A stretch of 6,176 nucleotides of DNA from Phycisphaerales bacterium (GTDB lineage Bacteria > Planctomycetota > Phycisphaerae > Phycisphaerales > UBA1924): positions 1 through 6,176 of the forward strand of contig JAJDDL010000325.1 in assembly GCA_029260335.1 (NCBI GenBank), written 5' to 3'. The translations under genes were made by a program, and so were the position numbers. Within the stretch, counting starts at the first letter, position 1, and each line of letters opens with the position of its first letter. The notes below the pieces were generated by a model, which saw only the letters and a program-made list of their open reading frames with translations, was not told where the DNA came from and searched no databases. This document shows positions 1-5,535 of this stretch, in pieces.

Positions 1-48
1 GCGCGCCTTGTACTTTCCCGCCTGCTCGGTGATCTCGTGGATCATCAT
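1..48 (-). CDS. rplO: Large ribosomal subunit protein L15 (uL15), N-terminal end only
   Basis: Sixteen codons are visible, reading MMIHEITEQAGKYKAR, before the window ends. The pattern, a short hydrophobic/acidic start followed by a basic stretch, fits L15, whose family usually continues with KRVGRGxGSGxGKT. rplO is the normal gene after rpsE (or after rpmD where present) in the spc operon. L15 is a late-binding 50S assembly protein with a long extension into the rRNA. Two ATG codons in tandem could serve as the start. The identification rests on this short segment plus gene order. Confidence 0.85.
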   Translation of the reverse strand, partial: MMIHEITEQAGKYKAR

Positions 49-58
49 GGCTCAATGC

Positions 59-62
59 CCTC
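59..62 (-). promoter_or_regulatory. Ribosome binding site of rplO
   Basis: GAGG lies 10 bases before the first rplO ATG (48) and 13 before the second (45), directly at the foot of the intergenic hairpin. It favours the first of the two tandem ATG codons. Confidence 0.55.
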
Positions 63-100
63 GGCCCCTGGGGCCCGCATGTATCCGGCCCCAAAGGGCC
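63..100 (-). promoter_or_regulatory. Strong GC-rich hairpin between rpsE and rplO
   Basis: On the transcript GGCCC (100-96) pairs with GGGCC (67-63), and GGGGCC (92-87) pairs with GGCCCC (75-70). Between these two stems come an A-U pair, a possible G-U pair and one bulged U. The result is a stem of about 13 pairs with an 11-base loop (86-76). No U-tract follows, so it is not a typical terminator. Its base abuts the rplO ribosome binding site (GAGG, 62-59), so a role in rplO translation or mRNA stability is possible but unproven. Confidence 0.6.
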
Positions 101-110
101 CGAAATGAAA

Positions 111-794
111 TCAGTCTTTGCTCGTCTCAGGGGCAGCATCCGCGCCACCCTCTGCCGGAGGCTCTGCAACCGCAACGCCCCCACTCGAATCCTCGCTCCC
201 ACCCTCGCTCGCGCCTTCGACCTTCTTCTTCGCGGTCGTCGAAACCATGAATCGCGAGCCCGCCTCGATCTTCTCAGCGGTCTCGGTCTTCTCCAGCTCC
301 ACACCGCGCAACTCCGCAAACGTCGCGGCGGGCTTGATATTCTCAAGCCCCTCAAACACGGCCTTGACCACGTTCATGCTCGTCGTCGAGCCGAAGCACT
401 TGGTCAAACAATCGGTCACGCCTGCCATCTCGAGCACGGCGCGAACGGTCGTGCCCGCCACCACGCCCGTACCAGGCGAAGCCGGGATCATCTTGACCTT
501 CGCGGTCAGATTCCGACCGAGCACCTCGTGGGGAATCGTCGTCCCCTCAAGCGAAACGCTCTTCACGTTCTGCTTCGCCTTCTTGTTCGCCTTCTCGATC
601 GCGCTGGGCACGTCCTTGGCCTTGGCATAGCCATAGCCCACCCGGCCGCGCCGATCGCCAACGACGACGAGCGCGCCGAAGCTGAACCGACGACCACCCT
701 TCACCGTTGCCGCGGTGCGATAGATATTCAGCGTGTGGGAGTCCAAGCCGCTCTCGTCGCGACGGTCGTCTTTGCGTTCGTTTCGTCTAGCCAT
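111..794 (-). CDS. rpsE: Small ribosomal subunit protein S5 (uS5) with long C-terminal tail
   Basis: This 227-residue protein is much longer than E. coli S5 (166). Residues about 20-165 are the S5 core: RTAATVKGGRRFSFGALVVV (26-45), the double-stranded RNA-binding-like domain with GRVGYGYAKAKDVPSAIEKA (50-69), then IPHEVLGR (87-94), PASPGTGVVAG (104-114), VRAVLEMAG and NVVKAVFEGL. S5 sits on the solvent side of the 30S body near the mRNA entry site and affects decoding accuracy. After the conserved LRGVEL the protein continues for nearly 60 residues; the last 35 or so are rich in Gly, Ser, Ala, Glu and Pro and look disordered and acidic. GAGG lies 5 bases before the ATG. Downstream there is no rpmD. 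Confidence 0.98.
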   Translation of the reverse strand: MARRNERKDDRRDESGLDSHTLNIYRTAATVKGGRRFSFGALVVVGDRRGRVGYGYAKAKDVPSAIEKANKKAKQNVKSVSLEGTTIPHEVLGRNLTAKVKMIPASPGTGVVAGTTVRAVLEMAGVTDCLTKCFGSTTSMNVVKAVFEGLENIKPAATFAELRGVELEKTETAEKIEAGSRFMVSTTAKKKVEGASEGGSEDSSGGVAVAEPPAEGGADAAPETSKD

Positions 795-802
795 TGTTTC
801 CT

Positions 803-1165
803 CTAGAACTTCAGTCCGCCCTCGCGGGCTGCGTCACCCAGGGCCTTCACACGCCCGTGATAGGCGAATCCGCCGCGATCAAACGCGACCTGCTCCACGC
901 CCGCGGCCTTCGCACGCTCGGCGATCGCCTTGCCCACGGCGGCGGCCGCCTGGGTATTACCGGTATTGTCCAACTTCAATGCGCCATCCCGGCTCGATGC
1001 CGCCGCGAGCGTCCGCCCCGACATGTCATCGATCACCTGGGCATAGATGTGGCTCAGCGAACGGAACACCGTCAAACGCGGACGCGAGCTCGTGCCGCTC
1101 ACACGCCGACGAATGCCGACCTTCCGCCGATGCCGTCGCCTGGTCTTGAGTTTCTGTCTATCCAT
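803..1165 (-). CDS. rplR: Large ribosomal subunit protein L18 (uL18)
   Basis: This 120-residue protein is of normal length. It has the basic N-terminus (KTRRRHRRKVGIRRRV), RPRLTVFRSLSHIYAQVIDD, and the end VAFDRGGFAYHGRVKALGDA...REGGLKF, which is diagnostic for L18. L18 binds 5S rRNA and attaches it to the 50S subunit together with L5, encoded in the same cluster. An in-frame TTG three codons earlier (1174) directly abuts the GGAGG and is an unlikely start; the ATG at 1165 has it at 9 bases. It ends with TAG, the only non-TGA stop seen here. That stop is 8 bases before the rpsE ATG and overlaps the rpsE ribosome binding site. Confidence 0.98.
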   Translation of the reverse strand: MDRQKLKTRRRHRRKVGIRRRVSGTSSRPRLTVFRSLSHIYAQVIDDMSGRTLAAASSRDGALKLDNTGNTQAAAAVGKAIAERAKAAGVEQVAFDRGGFAYHGRVKALGDAAREGGLKF

Positions 1166-1174
1166 CGAATCCAA

Positions 1175-1179
1175 CCTCC
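1175..1179 (-). promoter_or_regulatory. Ribosome binding site deciding the rplR start
   Basis: GGAGG lies 9 bases before ATG at 1165 and directly touches the alternative TTG at 1174, so the ATG is preferred. Confidence 0.8.
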
Positions 1180-1210
1180 GCCGCGGCTATCCCCCGCAGC
1201 ACCTTCTCAA

Positions 1211-1762
1211 TCAAGCACCGAACTGCTTGCCCTGCTTGCGCTTCACGACCTCGTCGTCATACCGGATGCCCTTGCCGTTGTAAGGCTCGGGCGGACGCTG
1301 AGAACGAATCTTCGCCGCGAACTGGCCGATCGCCTGCTTATCTGCGCTCTGCAGCGTGATGTCCTGCTTCACCGCCGTGACCGCGACTCCCTCCGGAATC
1401 GGCAGCTTCACCGGATGGGCAAAGCCGAGATTCAACTCCAGGTTCTGGCCCGCCACGCTTCCGTTCCAGCCAACACCCTCGATCTTGAGCTTCTTCTCAT
1501 AGCCGTTGGCTACGCCAAAGACCATGTTCTGCACGATCGAACGCGTCGTCCCCCAAAGGGTCTTCGCGCCGCGGCTGTTCTCATCACCCTCGGGCACCGT
1601 GCACACGATCGCACGATCATCCTCGCTCCACGCCACCAGCACCTCGGCGCGATGCGTGAAGCTCAGCTTGCCCTTGGGACCTTCAACCTCGACCGCGCGG
1701 TCCTGGACCGACACCTTCACGTTCGAGGGGACCTCAACTGGTCGCTTACCGACTCGAGACAT
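1211..1762 (-). CDS. rplF: Large ribosomal subunit protein L6 (uL6)
   Basis: This 183-residue protein is close to the usual 177-180. It begins MSRVGKRPVEVPSNV, has VEGPKGKL (27-34) and GVGWNGSVAGQNLELNLGF in the second repeat, and ends with the L6 signature RPPEPYNGKGIRY followed by RKQGK. L6 has two similar domains and binds 23S rRNA near the factor-binding region and the sarcin-ricin loop. AGGAG lies 7 bases before the ATG. The gap to rplR is 45 bases. Confidence 0.99.
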   Translation of the reverse strand: MSRVGKRPVEVPSNVKVSVQDRAVEVEGPKGKLSFTHRAEVLVAWSEDDRAIVCTVPEGDENSRGAKTLWGTTRSIVQNMVFGVANGYEKKLKIEGVGWNGSVAGQNLELNLGFAHPVKLPIPEGVAVTAVKQDITLQSADKQAIGQFAAKIRSQRPPEPYNGKGIRYDDEVVKRKQGKQFGA

Positions 1763-1783
1763 GCCAACACTCCTCTTCCCGCG

Positions 1784-2182
1784 TCAAACGACGGTGCAAA
1801 GCACCTCGCCACCGACACGCTTGGTCCGGCACGCACGATCACTCAGAACGCCCGAACTCGTCGACACGATCGCAATCCCAAGGCCCTGCAATGGCCTCGG
1901 CAGATCGTCCACCTTTCGATACACGCGGCATCCGGGCTTGCTCACCCGATCAACCCGATTGAGCACCATCTCACCCTTGGGGCCGTACTTCAGGTGCACA
2001 CGGAGAAGCCCCTGGTGACCGTTGTCGATCACGTCGAAGCTGTTGATGTAGCCCTCGTCGCGCAGGACACCTGCCACGCCGCGGTTTACCTTGCTGTTCA
2101 TGCATTCGACTTCCTTCGCACGGTTTCGCACCGCGTTCCGGACTCTCGTCAGCATGTCGGCGACTGGATCGCTCAATGCCAT
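1784..2182 (-). CDS. rpsH: Small ribosomal subunit protein S8 (uS8)
   Basis: This 132-residue protein is of normal length (E. coli 130). The start SDPVADMLTRVRNA, the segment VLRDEGYI (39-46), the middle RVSKPGCRVY and the end STSSGVLSDRACR...VGGEVLC are S8 signatures. S8 binds the central domain of 16S rRNA early in assembly. In E. coli S8 also represses the spc operon by binding its mRNA near rplE; whether it does so here cannot be seen. AAGGA lies 9 bases before the ATG. The gap to rplF is 21 bases. Confidence 0.99.
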   Translation of the reverse strand: MALSDPVADMLTRVRNAVRNRAKEVECMNSKVNRGVAGVLRDEGYINSFDVIDNGHQGLLRVHLKYGPKGEMVLNRVDRVSKPGCRVYRKVDDLPRPLQGLGIAIVSTSSGVLSDRACRTKRVGGEVLCTVV

Positions 2183-2225
2183 CGCATCTGTTCCTTATCA
2201 GTTCCCAACTCGCTCGATCCCAAAC

Positions 2226-2411
2226 TCACCAGCTCGCCTTACGCATCCCCGGAATCTTGCCCTGGAGCGCGAGCTCCCGGAGCATGATCCGGCTCAGCCG
2301 AAACTTGCGGTAATAACCCCGCGCACGCCCCGTCAACTCGCACCGGCGCACCTTGCGAGAGCTGTACTTCGGCGTCCGCCTGCTCTTGGCGATTTGACAC
2401 TTGCTCGCCAT
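2226..2411 (-). CDS. rpsN: Small ribosomal subunit protein S14 (uS14), short form with degenerate zinc ribbon
   Basis: This 61-residue protein matches the short S14 form in length and layout, from MASKCQIAKSRRTPKY through FRLSRIMLREL to GKIPGMRKASW. S14 lies in the 30S head and is a late assembly protein. The usual zinc-binding short form has cysteines at 24, 27, 40 and 43. Here only Cys24 remains; the other positions are Thr27, Ser40 and Met43, so zinc binding by this ribbon is very unlikely. The frame is open far upstream into rplE, but the ATG at 2411 overlaps the rplE stop (TGATG) and has a perfect AGGAGG at 7 bases. The gap to rpsH is 43 bases. Confidence 0.97.
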   Translation of the reverse strand: MASKCQIAKSRRTPKYSSRKVRRCELTGRARGYYRKFRLSRIMLRELALQGKIPGMRKASW

Positions 2412-3034
2412 CAGCGTCCCTCCTCGTCCAGCTTCTCGAACGGCATGCCCAACGACTCGAGCGCAAACTCGCTCCGGGCCTTGTCCGAGTTCTTGAACGA
2501 CAGATTGATGTTCATGCCGTGGGTGAAGTTCACCTCGGCCATGTTGATCTCCGGGAACACGCCCTGCTCGTTCAAACCAAACGAGTAGTTGCCCGCCCCG
2601 TCGAAACCCTTGCGGCTCAAGCCGCGGAAGTCCTTGATTCGCGGCGTCGCCAGGTGGATCAGCCGATCCAGGAAGTGCCACATGCGATCCCGCCGAAGCG
2701 TGACCTTGTACGCAGTGGGATACCCCTCGCGAACCTTGAAGTTCGACACCGACTTCTTCGCGTGAATCAGCACCGGCTTCTGGCCCGAGATCTGCCGGAG
2801 CGTCGCCGCCACGGTGTCGTTCACGCTCGCGGGAACCTTGGTGCCGTCGAGGTGACGGCCCATGTTCACGTTGATCGTGATCTTCTCGAGCTTGGGCCGA
2901 GCGTTGCGGTTGCTGATCCCGAACTTCTCGTCGATTTTGGGCGCGACGTCGTCAACATACGTCTTGCTCAATCTCGGCGCGGGCGCGGGGGTCGCGTCGA
3001 CCTGCTCGCCCTTCTTTTTCTTGTCCTTCGCCAT
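2411..3034 (-). CDS. rplE: Large ribosomal subunit protein L5 (uL5)
   Basis: This 207-residue protein exceeds E. coli L5 (179). The core is clear: KLEKITINVNMG (48-59), SGQKPVLIHAKKSVSNFKVR (83-102), GYPTAYKVTLRRDRMW (104-119), PRIKDFRGLS (131-140), FDGAGNYSFG (144-153) and FPEI (160-163). L5 binds 5S rRNA together with L18 and forms a bridge with S13 in the 30S head. The extra length is mainly an N-terminal tail (about residues 1-20), lysine-rich and then proline/alanine-rich, and a short acidic C-terminus (KLDEEGR). GAGGA lies 9 bases before the ATG. The TGA stop shares one base with the rpsN ATG. Confidence 0.99.
   Translation of the reverse strand: MAKDKKKKGEQVDATPAPAPRLSKTYVDDVAPKIDEKFGISNRNARPKLEKITINVNMGRHLDGTKVPASVNDTVAATLRQISGQKPVLIHAKKSVSNFKVREGYPTAYKVTLRRDRMWHFLDRLIHLATPRIKDFRGLSRKGFDGAGNYSFGLNEQGVFPEINMAEVNFTHGMNINLSFKNSDKARSEFALESLGMPFEKLDEEGR
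2419..2424 (-). promoter_or_regulatory. Ribosome binding site deciding the rpsN start
   Basis: A perfect AGGAGG inside the final codons of rplE lies 7 bases before the rpsN ATG. It settles the 61-residue start over longer in-frame readings. Confidence 0.85.
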
Positions 3035-3055
3035 CGCTTTCAGTCCTCTGCTCGA

Positions 3056-3072
3056 CGCGGGCTCAGCCCACG
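3056..3072 (-). promoter_or_regulatory. Hairpin in the rplX-rplE intergenic mRNA
   Basis: On the transcript the sequence reads CGUGGGC-UGA-GCCCGCG, a seven-pair stem (one G-U) with a three-base loop. It ends 21 bases before the rplE start and leaves the rplE ribosome binding site (GAGGA, 3044-3048) unpaired. No U-tract follows, so it is not an intrinsic terminator. In E. coli the S8 repressor site of the spc operon lies at this same junction, but I do not recognise the S8-binding core here. Its function is unknown. Confidence 0.45.
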
Positions 3073-3078
3073 TGTTAT

Positions 3079-3411
3079 TCAGCCGCGAGCCTCACGGAGA
3101 GTGCCGAGCACCTTGCCGCCGCGTACCGCAATGCGCACCTTGCTGCCGTCATCGCGCGTCTCAAACCGCACCCGCGTCGCCCGACCATCAACCACCGGGC
3201 TGACGTTGGACATGTGAAGCGGAGCTTCCTTCGTGATCACCGAGCCCTTCGGATTGACCCGCGTCGGCTTCACGTGCTTGGTCCGCAGATTGATCCCCTT
3301 GACAAGAACCTTGTCGCTCTTGGGAATCACCCGCATCACCTCGCCGACCTTGCCCTTGTGATCACCGGACGTGATCATCACCTGGTCGCCCTTGCGAACA
3401 TGCGCTGCCAT
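3079..3411 (-). CDS. rplX: Large ribosomal subunit protein L24 (uL24)
   Basis: This 110-residue protein carries the KOW motif near its N-terminus: VRKGDQVMITSGDHKGKVG (residues 5-23), followed by VKGINLRTKHVKP and the conserved ITKEAPLHMSNVSPV segment. L24 starts 50S assembly by binding the 5' region of 23S rRNA and lies near the exit tunnel. Two adjacent starts exist: GTG at 3414 and ATG at 3411. I chose ATG because GGAGG lies 7 bases before it but only 4 before GTG. The start overlaps the rplN stop by one base (TGATG), so translation is probably coupled. The gap to rplE is 44 bases and contains a hairpin. Confidence 0.98.
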   Translation of the reverse strand: MAAHVRKGDQVMITSGDHKGKVGEVMRVIPKSDKVLVKGINLRTKHVKPTRVNPKGSVITKEAPLHMSNVSPVVDGRATRVRFETRDDGSKVRIAVRGGKVLGTLREARG

Positions 3412-3797
3412 CACACCACCTCCGACGCGAGCGACACGATCTTCATGTAGTTCTGCTCGCGAAGCTCACGGGCCACCGGCCCAAAGATCCGCGTGCCCTT
3501 GGGGTTGCCCTCGTCATTCAAGAGCACCACCGCGCTGCGATCGAACTTGACATGCGATCCATCGGCCCGACGCGTGTTCCTCGCCGTCCGCACCACCACC
3601 GCCTTGGACATATCCCCGGACTTGATCTCCGAGCCCGGCAACGCCTTCTTCACACTGATGAGGACCTTGTCGCCCACACCCGCGGTCTTGCGCGTAAACC
3701 CACCCGAACGGGTCGAGCCGCCGTAGACGCGGATCACGTAGGCGATCTTCGCCCCCGAGTTGTCCGCGACCTCGCATCTTGATTCTTGTTGCAGCAT
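3411..3797 (-). CDS. rplN: Large ribosomal subunit protein L14 (uL14)
   Basis: This 128-residue protein compares with 123 in E. coli. VADNSGAK (10-17), AGVGDKVLISVKKALP (39-54), KAVVVRTARNTRRADGS, FDRSAVVLLN, GTRIFGPVARELR and MKIVSLASEVV are L14 motifs. L14 is at the subunit interface and makes an inter-subunit bridge to 16S rRNA; it also contacts L19. About six extra residues lie in the loop between GGS and AGVGD (TRSGGFTRKT, residues 29-38, against HRRY in E. coli). AAGGA lies 8 bases before the ATG. The stop TGA shares one base with the rplX ATG. Confidence 0.99.
   Translation of the reverse strand: MLQQESRCEVADNSGAKIAYVIRVYGGSTRSGGFTRKTAGVGDKVLISVKKALPGSEIKSGDMSKAVVVRTARNTRRADGSHVKFDRSAVVLLNDEGNPKGTRIFGPVARELREQNYMKIVSLASEVV
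3419..3423 (-). promoter_or_regulatory. Ribosome binding site deciding the rplX start
   Basis: GGAGG lies within the last codons of rplN, 7 bases before the ATG at 3411, which is a better spacing than the 4 bases to the GTG at 3414. Confidence 0.75.
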
Positions 3798-3827
3798 CGC
3801 CGAAATCCTTCTAACCGCTTATTCGCC

Positions 3828-4112
3828 TCAGTCCAACCGCAACGCCGAGCGCTGCTCCACTACCCGCACCAGCTTCCAGTTCTTGGTCTTGCTGATGGGC
3901 CGACAAGGCGCCACCTCAACAACGTCGCCCGTATGGCTCTCGTTGCCCTCGTCGTGGATGTTGAGCACCGTCCGGCGCTTGATGTACTTGCCGTACTTGG
4001 GGTGCTTGGCCAGGTAGTTGATGACCACCTTGCGCGTCTTGTCGCGCGACTCGGATTCGACCGTGCCGACCCGAGCGCCCTTGATCTTGTCTGCCGTTGC
4101 GTTCTCGCTCAT
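3828..4112 (-). CDS. rpsQ: Small ribosomal subunit protein S17 (uS17)
   Basis: This 94-residue protein has the S17 OB fold signature: GTVESESRDKTRKVVI early, then KHPKYGKYIKR, IHDEGNESHTGDVVEV and CRPISKTKNWKLVRVVE. It is slightly longer than E. coli S17 (84), mainly through N-terminal residues (MSENATADKIKGAR) and a short C-terminal tail. S17 binds 16S rRNA early in 30S assembly. The ATG is the natural start by alignment, but the preceding sequence (GGGATGGACGC) is not a clear ribosome binding site, unlike most neighbours. The gap to rplN is 30 bases. Confidence 0.98.
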   Translation of the reverse strand: MSENATADKIKGARVGTVESESRDKTRKVVINYLAKHPKYGKYIKRRTVLNIHDEGNESHTGDVVEVAPCRPISKTKNWKLVRVVEQRSALRLD

Positions 4113-4149
4113 GCGTCCATCCCGGGGGCCAACGCCCGCCTCAAATCGC

Positions 4150-4344
4150 TCACGCCGTTTCCTGGCTCATGTTCCGCGCCGTCAGCAGGCGGGCGATGTC
4201 CTTGCGAAGGCTCTTGAAGCCCATCGTGTTCTGTACCTTCTCACTCACCGTCTGCTGATGCAGCTCAAAGAGCTTCATCCGCAAACGCTTCAGCTCGATC
4301 CCGATCTCTTCTTCGCTCAGCTTCCGAGCTTCTTTACCGGTCAT
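4150..4344 (-). CDS. rpmC: Large ribosomal subunit protein L29 (uL29)
   Basis: This 64-residue protein is of normal length for L29, which is a small two-helix protein. MTGKEARKLSEEEI at the start and SLRKDIARLLTARN near the end fit the family pattern, in which (R/K)(R/K)DIAR(I/L)LT is the signature. L29 sits near the peptide exit tunnel beside L23 and helps form the docking site for nascent-chain factors. The reading frame could begin ten codons earlier at a TTG (4374), but the ATG at 4344 has AGGAG at 7 bases and gives the usual family start. The 37-base gap to rpsQ carries a small GC-rich hairpin. Confidence 0.96.
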   Translation of the reverse strand: MTGKEARKLSEEEIGIELKRLRMKLFELHQQTVSEKVQNTMGFKSLRKDIARLLTARNMSQETA

Positions 4345-4351
4345 CGTCGAA

Positions 4352-4356
4352 CTCCT
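4352..4356 (-). promoter_or_regulatory. Ribosome binding site deciding the rpmC start
   Basis: AGGAG sits 7 bases before ATG at 4344. It favours this ATG over the in-frame TTG at 4374. Confidence 0.8.
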
Positions 4357-4377
4357 ACCCAAACCAACCAACAAGCC

Positions 4378-4803
4378 TCAGACCGAAACACGCCGCTTCA
4401 CAAACCGGCACCGGATCGGCATCTTCATCGCCACCCGCGCGAACGCCTGCTTCGCAACGTCCTCATCCACACCGGCGATCTCATAGAGCATCGTCCCGGG
4501 CTTCACGCGTGCGGCCCAGAAATCGATGTCCGCCTTGCCCTTACCCATGCGCTGTTCCAGAGGCTTCTTGCTCACCGGCTTATCGGGAAACACCCGGATA
4601 AACAGCTTGCCCTCGCGCTTCATCATCTGACCCGCAGCCATACGACCCGCCTCGATGCAGTTGCTCTTCAGCCAGCAACCCTCCATCGCCTGCAGCCCGT
4701 AATCACCGAAGGCCACGAAGTTGCCCTTGGTCGCCTTGCGGTCACGCGCACGCCGCATCTCTTTGCGGAACTTGGTTCGCTTGGGAATCTTATAAGGAGG
4801 CAT
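4378..4803 (-). CDS. rplP: Large ribosomal subunit protein L16 (uL16)
   Basis: This 141-residue protein compares with 136 in E. coli. PKRTKFRK near the N-terminus, KLFIRVFPDKPVSKKPLEQR in the middle, RMGKGKAD and PGTMLYEIAGV are L16 hallmarks. L16 lies near the A site and the peptidyl-transferase centre and helps tRNA accommodation. The arginine in RMGKGK, the residue hydroxylated in E. coli L16, is conserved, although the motif reads GKGKA where many bacteria have GKGKG. The N-terminus has a few extra residues (MPPYKI) compared with E. coli. GGAG lies 8 bases before the ATG. The gap to rpmC is 33 bases. Confidence 0.99.
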   Translation of the reverse strand: MPPYKIPKRTKFRKEMRRARDRKATKGNFVAFGDYGLQAMEGCWLKSNCIEAGRMAAGQMMKREGKLFIRVFPDKPVSKKPLEQRMGKGKADIDFWAARVKPGTMLYEIAGVDEDVAKQAFARVAMKMPIRCRFVKRRVSV

Positions 4804-4839
4804 CGGTCAAACTCCATCAATCGCAAATCACACTCGAAA

Positions 4840-5535
4840 TCAGCGACGCCCACGGGCCCGCATACTCCGATCCGGCGCAACATCGTCCTGCTGGCCTTCC
4901 TCAAACAGGCCCTTGAAGAGCCAAACCTTCACGCCGAGCACGCCGTAGCTCGCAACCGCCTTGGCAAACCCGTACTGCACGTTTGCCTGCAGCGTGCTCA
5001 AGGGCAACGCCCCCAAACGCACATCAAACCTGCGGCTCATCTCCGCGCCACCCAGCCGCCCGGAGATCTGGATCTTCACGCCCCGAGCACCGGCCTGCAT
5101 GCAGCTCTCCGCACGCATCTTCACGATCCGACGGAAGCTCGCCCGCCTGGTCAACTGCTCGGCAATCCCTTCGGCAACCAGCTGCGCATCCATATCGGGG
5201 TTCTTGATCTCCACGATCGAAATGCTCACCTTGCGGCCGGTCATGTACTGCAGCGTCTCAGTCATCCGCTCGACCTCGGCGCCCTTGGGACCGATCACCA
5301 GGCCGGGCCTGGCGGTCTTCACGATGACCTTCAGCTCTTCACGCGTCCGCTCGATGTGGATGTCGCTCACCGCCGCGTTCGGCGGCGTGCGGTTCAATCG
5401 CTGATCCAGCAACTTGCGAATCTTCTGATCCTCGATCAACAGCTCGCCGTACAACGCCTTCGGTGCGTACCAACGACTGCGATGGGTCTCGGTGATTCCA
5501 AGCCGGAATCCAAATGGGTGGGTCTTCTGGCCCAT
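4840..5535 (-). CDS. rpsC: Small ribosomal subunit protein S3 (uS3)
   Basis: This 231-residue protein is almost the same length as E. coli S3 (233). It opens with MGQKTHPFGFRLGI, the usual S3 start. A KH RNA-binding domain follows, with its GxxG loop in VIGPKG (about residues 80-85). The C-terminal domain carries QISGRLGGAEMSR and later YGVLGVKVWLFKG, both S3 signatures. S3 is in the 30S head at the mRNA entry channel and contributes to mRNA helicase activity. It ends in a short basic tail (RARGRR). The ATG shares one base with the rplV stop (TGATG), and AGGAG lies 8 bases upstream inside the rplV coding end, which suggests coupled translation. The gap to rplP is 36 bases. Confidence 0.99.
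   Translation of the reverse strand: MGQKTHPFGFRLGITETHRSRWYAPKALYGELLIEDQKIRKLLDQRLNRTPPNAAVSDIHIERTREELKVIVKTARPGLVIGPKGAEVERMTETLQYMTGRKVSISIVEIKNPDMDAQLVAEGIAEQLTRRASFRRIVKMRAESCMQAGARGVKIQISGRLGGAEMSRRFDVRLGALPLSTLQANVQYGFAKAVASYGVLGVKVWLFKGLFEEGQQDDVAPDRSMRARGRR

Noticed and set aside
63..100. Intrinsic terminator between rpsE and rplO
   Set aside because: The hairpin is strong, but no U-tract follows and rplO begins 15 bases later, so it would end transcription inside an essential operon.
105..806. Open frame of 233 codons on the plus strand
   Set aside because: It is the antisense shadow of rpsE, with no credible motif.
794..2287. Open frame of 497 codons on the plus strand
   Set aside because: It lies antisense to rplR, rplF and rpsH, shows the same His/Arg/Leu composition and no recognisable domain.
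2226..2681. Longer 151-codon reading of the rpsN frame
   Set aside because: The extra N-terminal part overlaps rplE out of frame and has no ribosomal-protein similarity. The 61-codon start has a perfect AGGAGG and matches short S14 exactly.
4109..4120. Three-codon mini-frame (ATG GAC GCA TGA) overlapping the rpsQ start by ATGA
   Set aside because: It is so short that chance is the simplest explanation, and it has no ribosome binding site of its own.
4793..4799. AAGGAGG on the plus strand near the rplP start
   Set aside because: It is the complement of the first rplP codons (MPPYK) and no plausible plus-strand gene follows.
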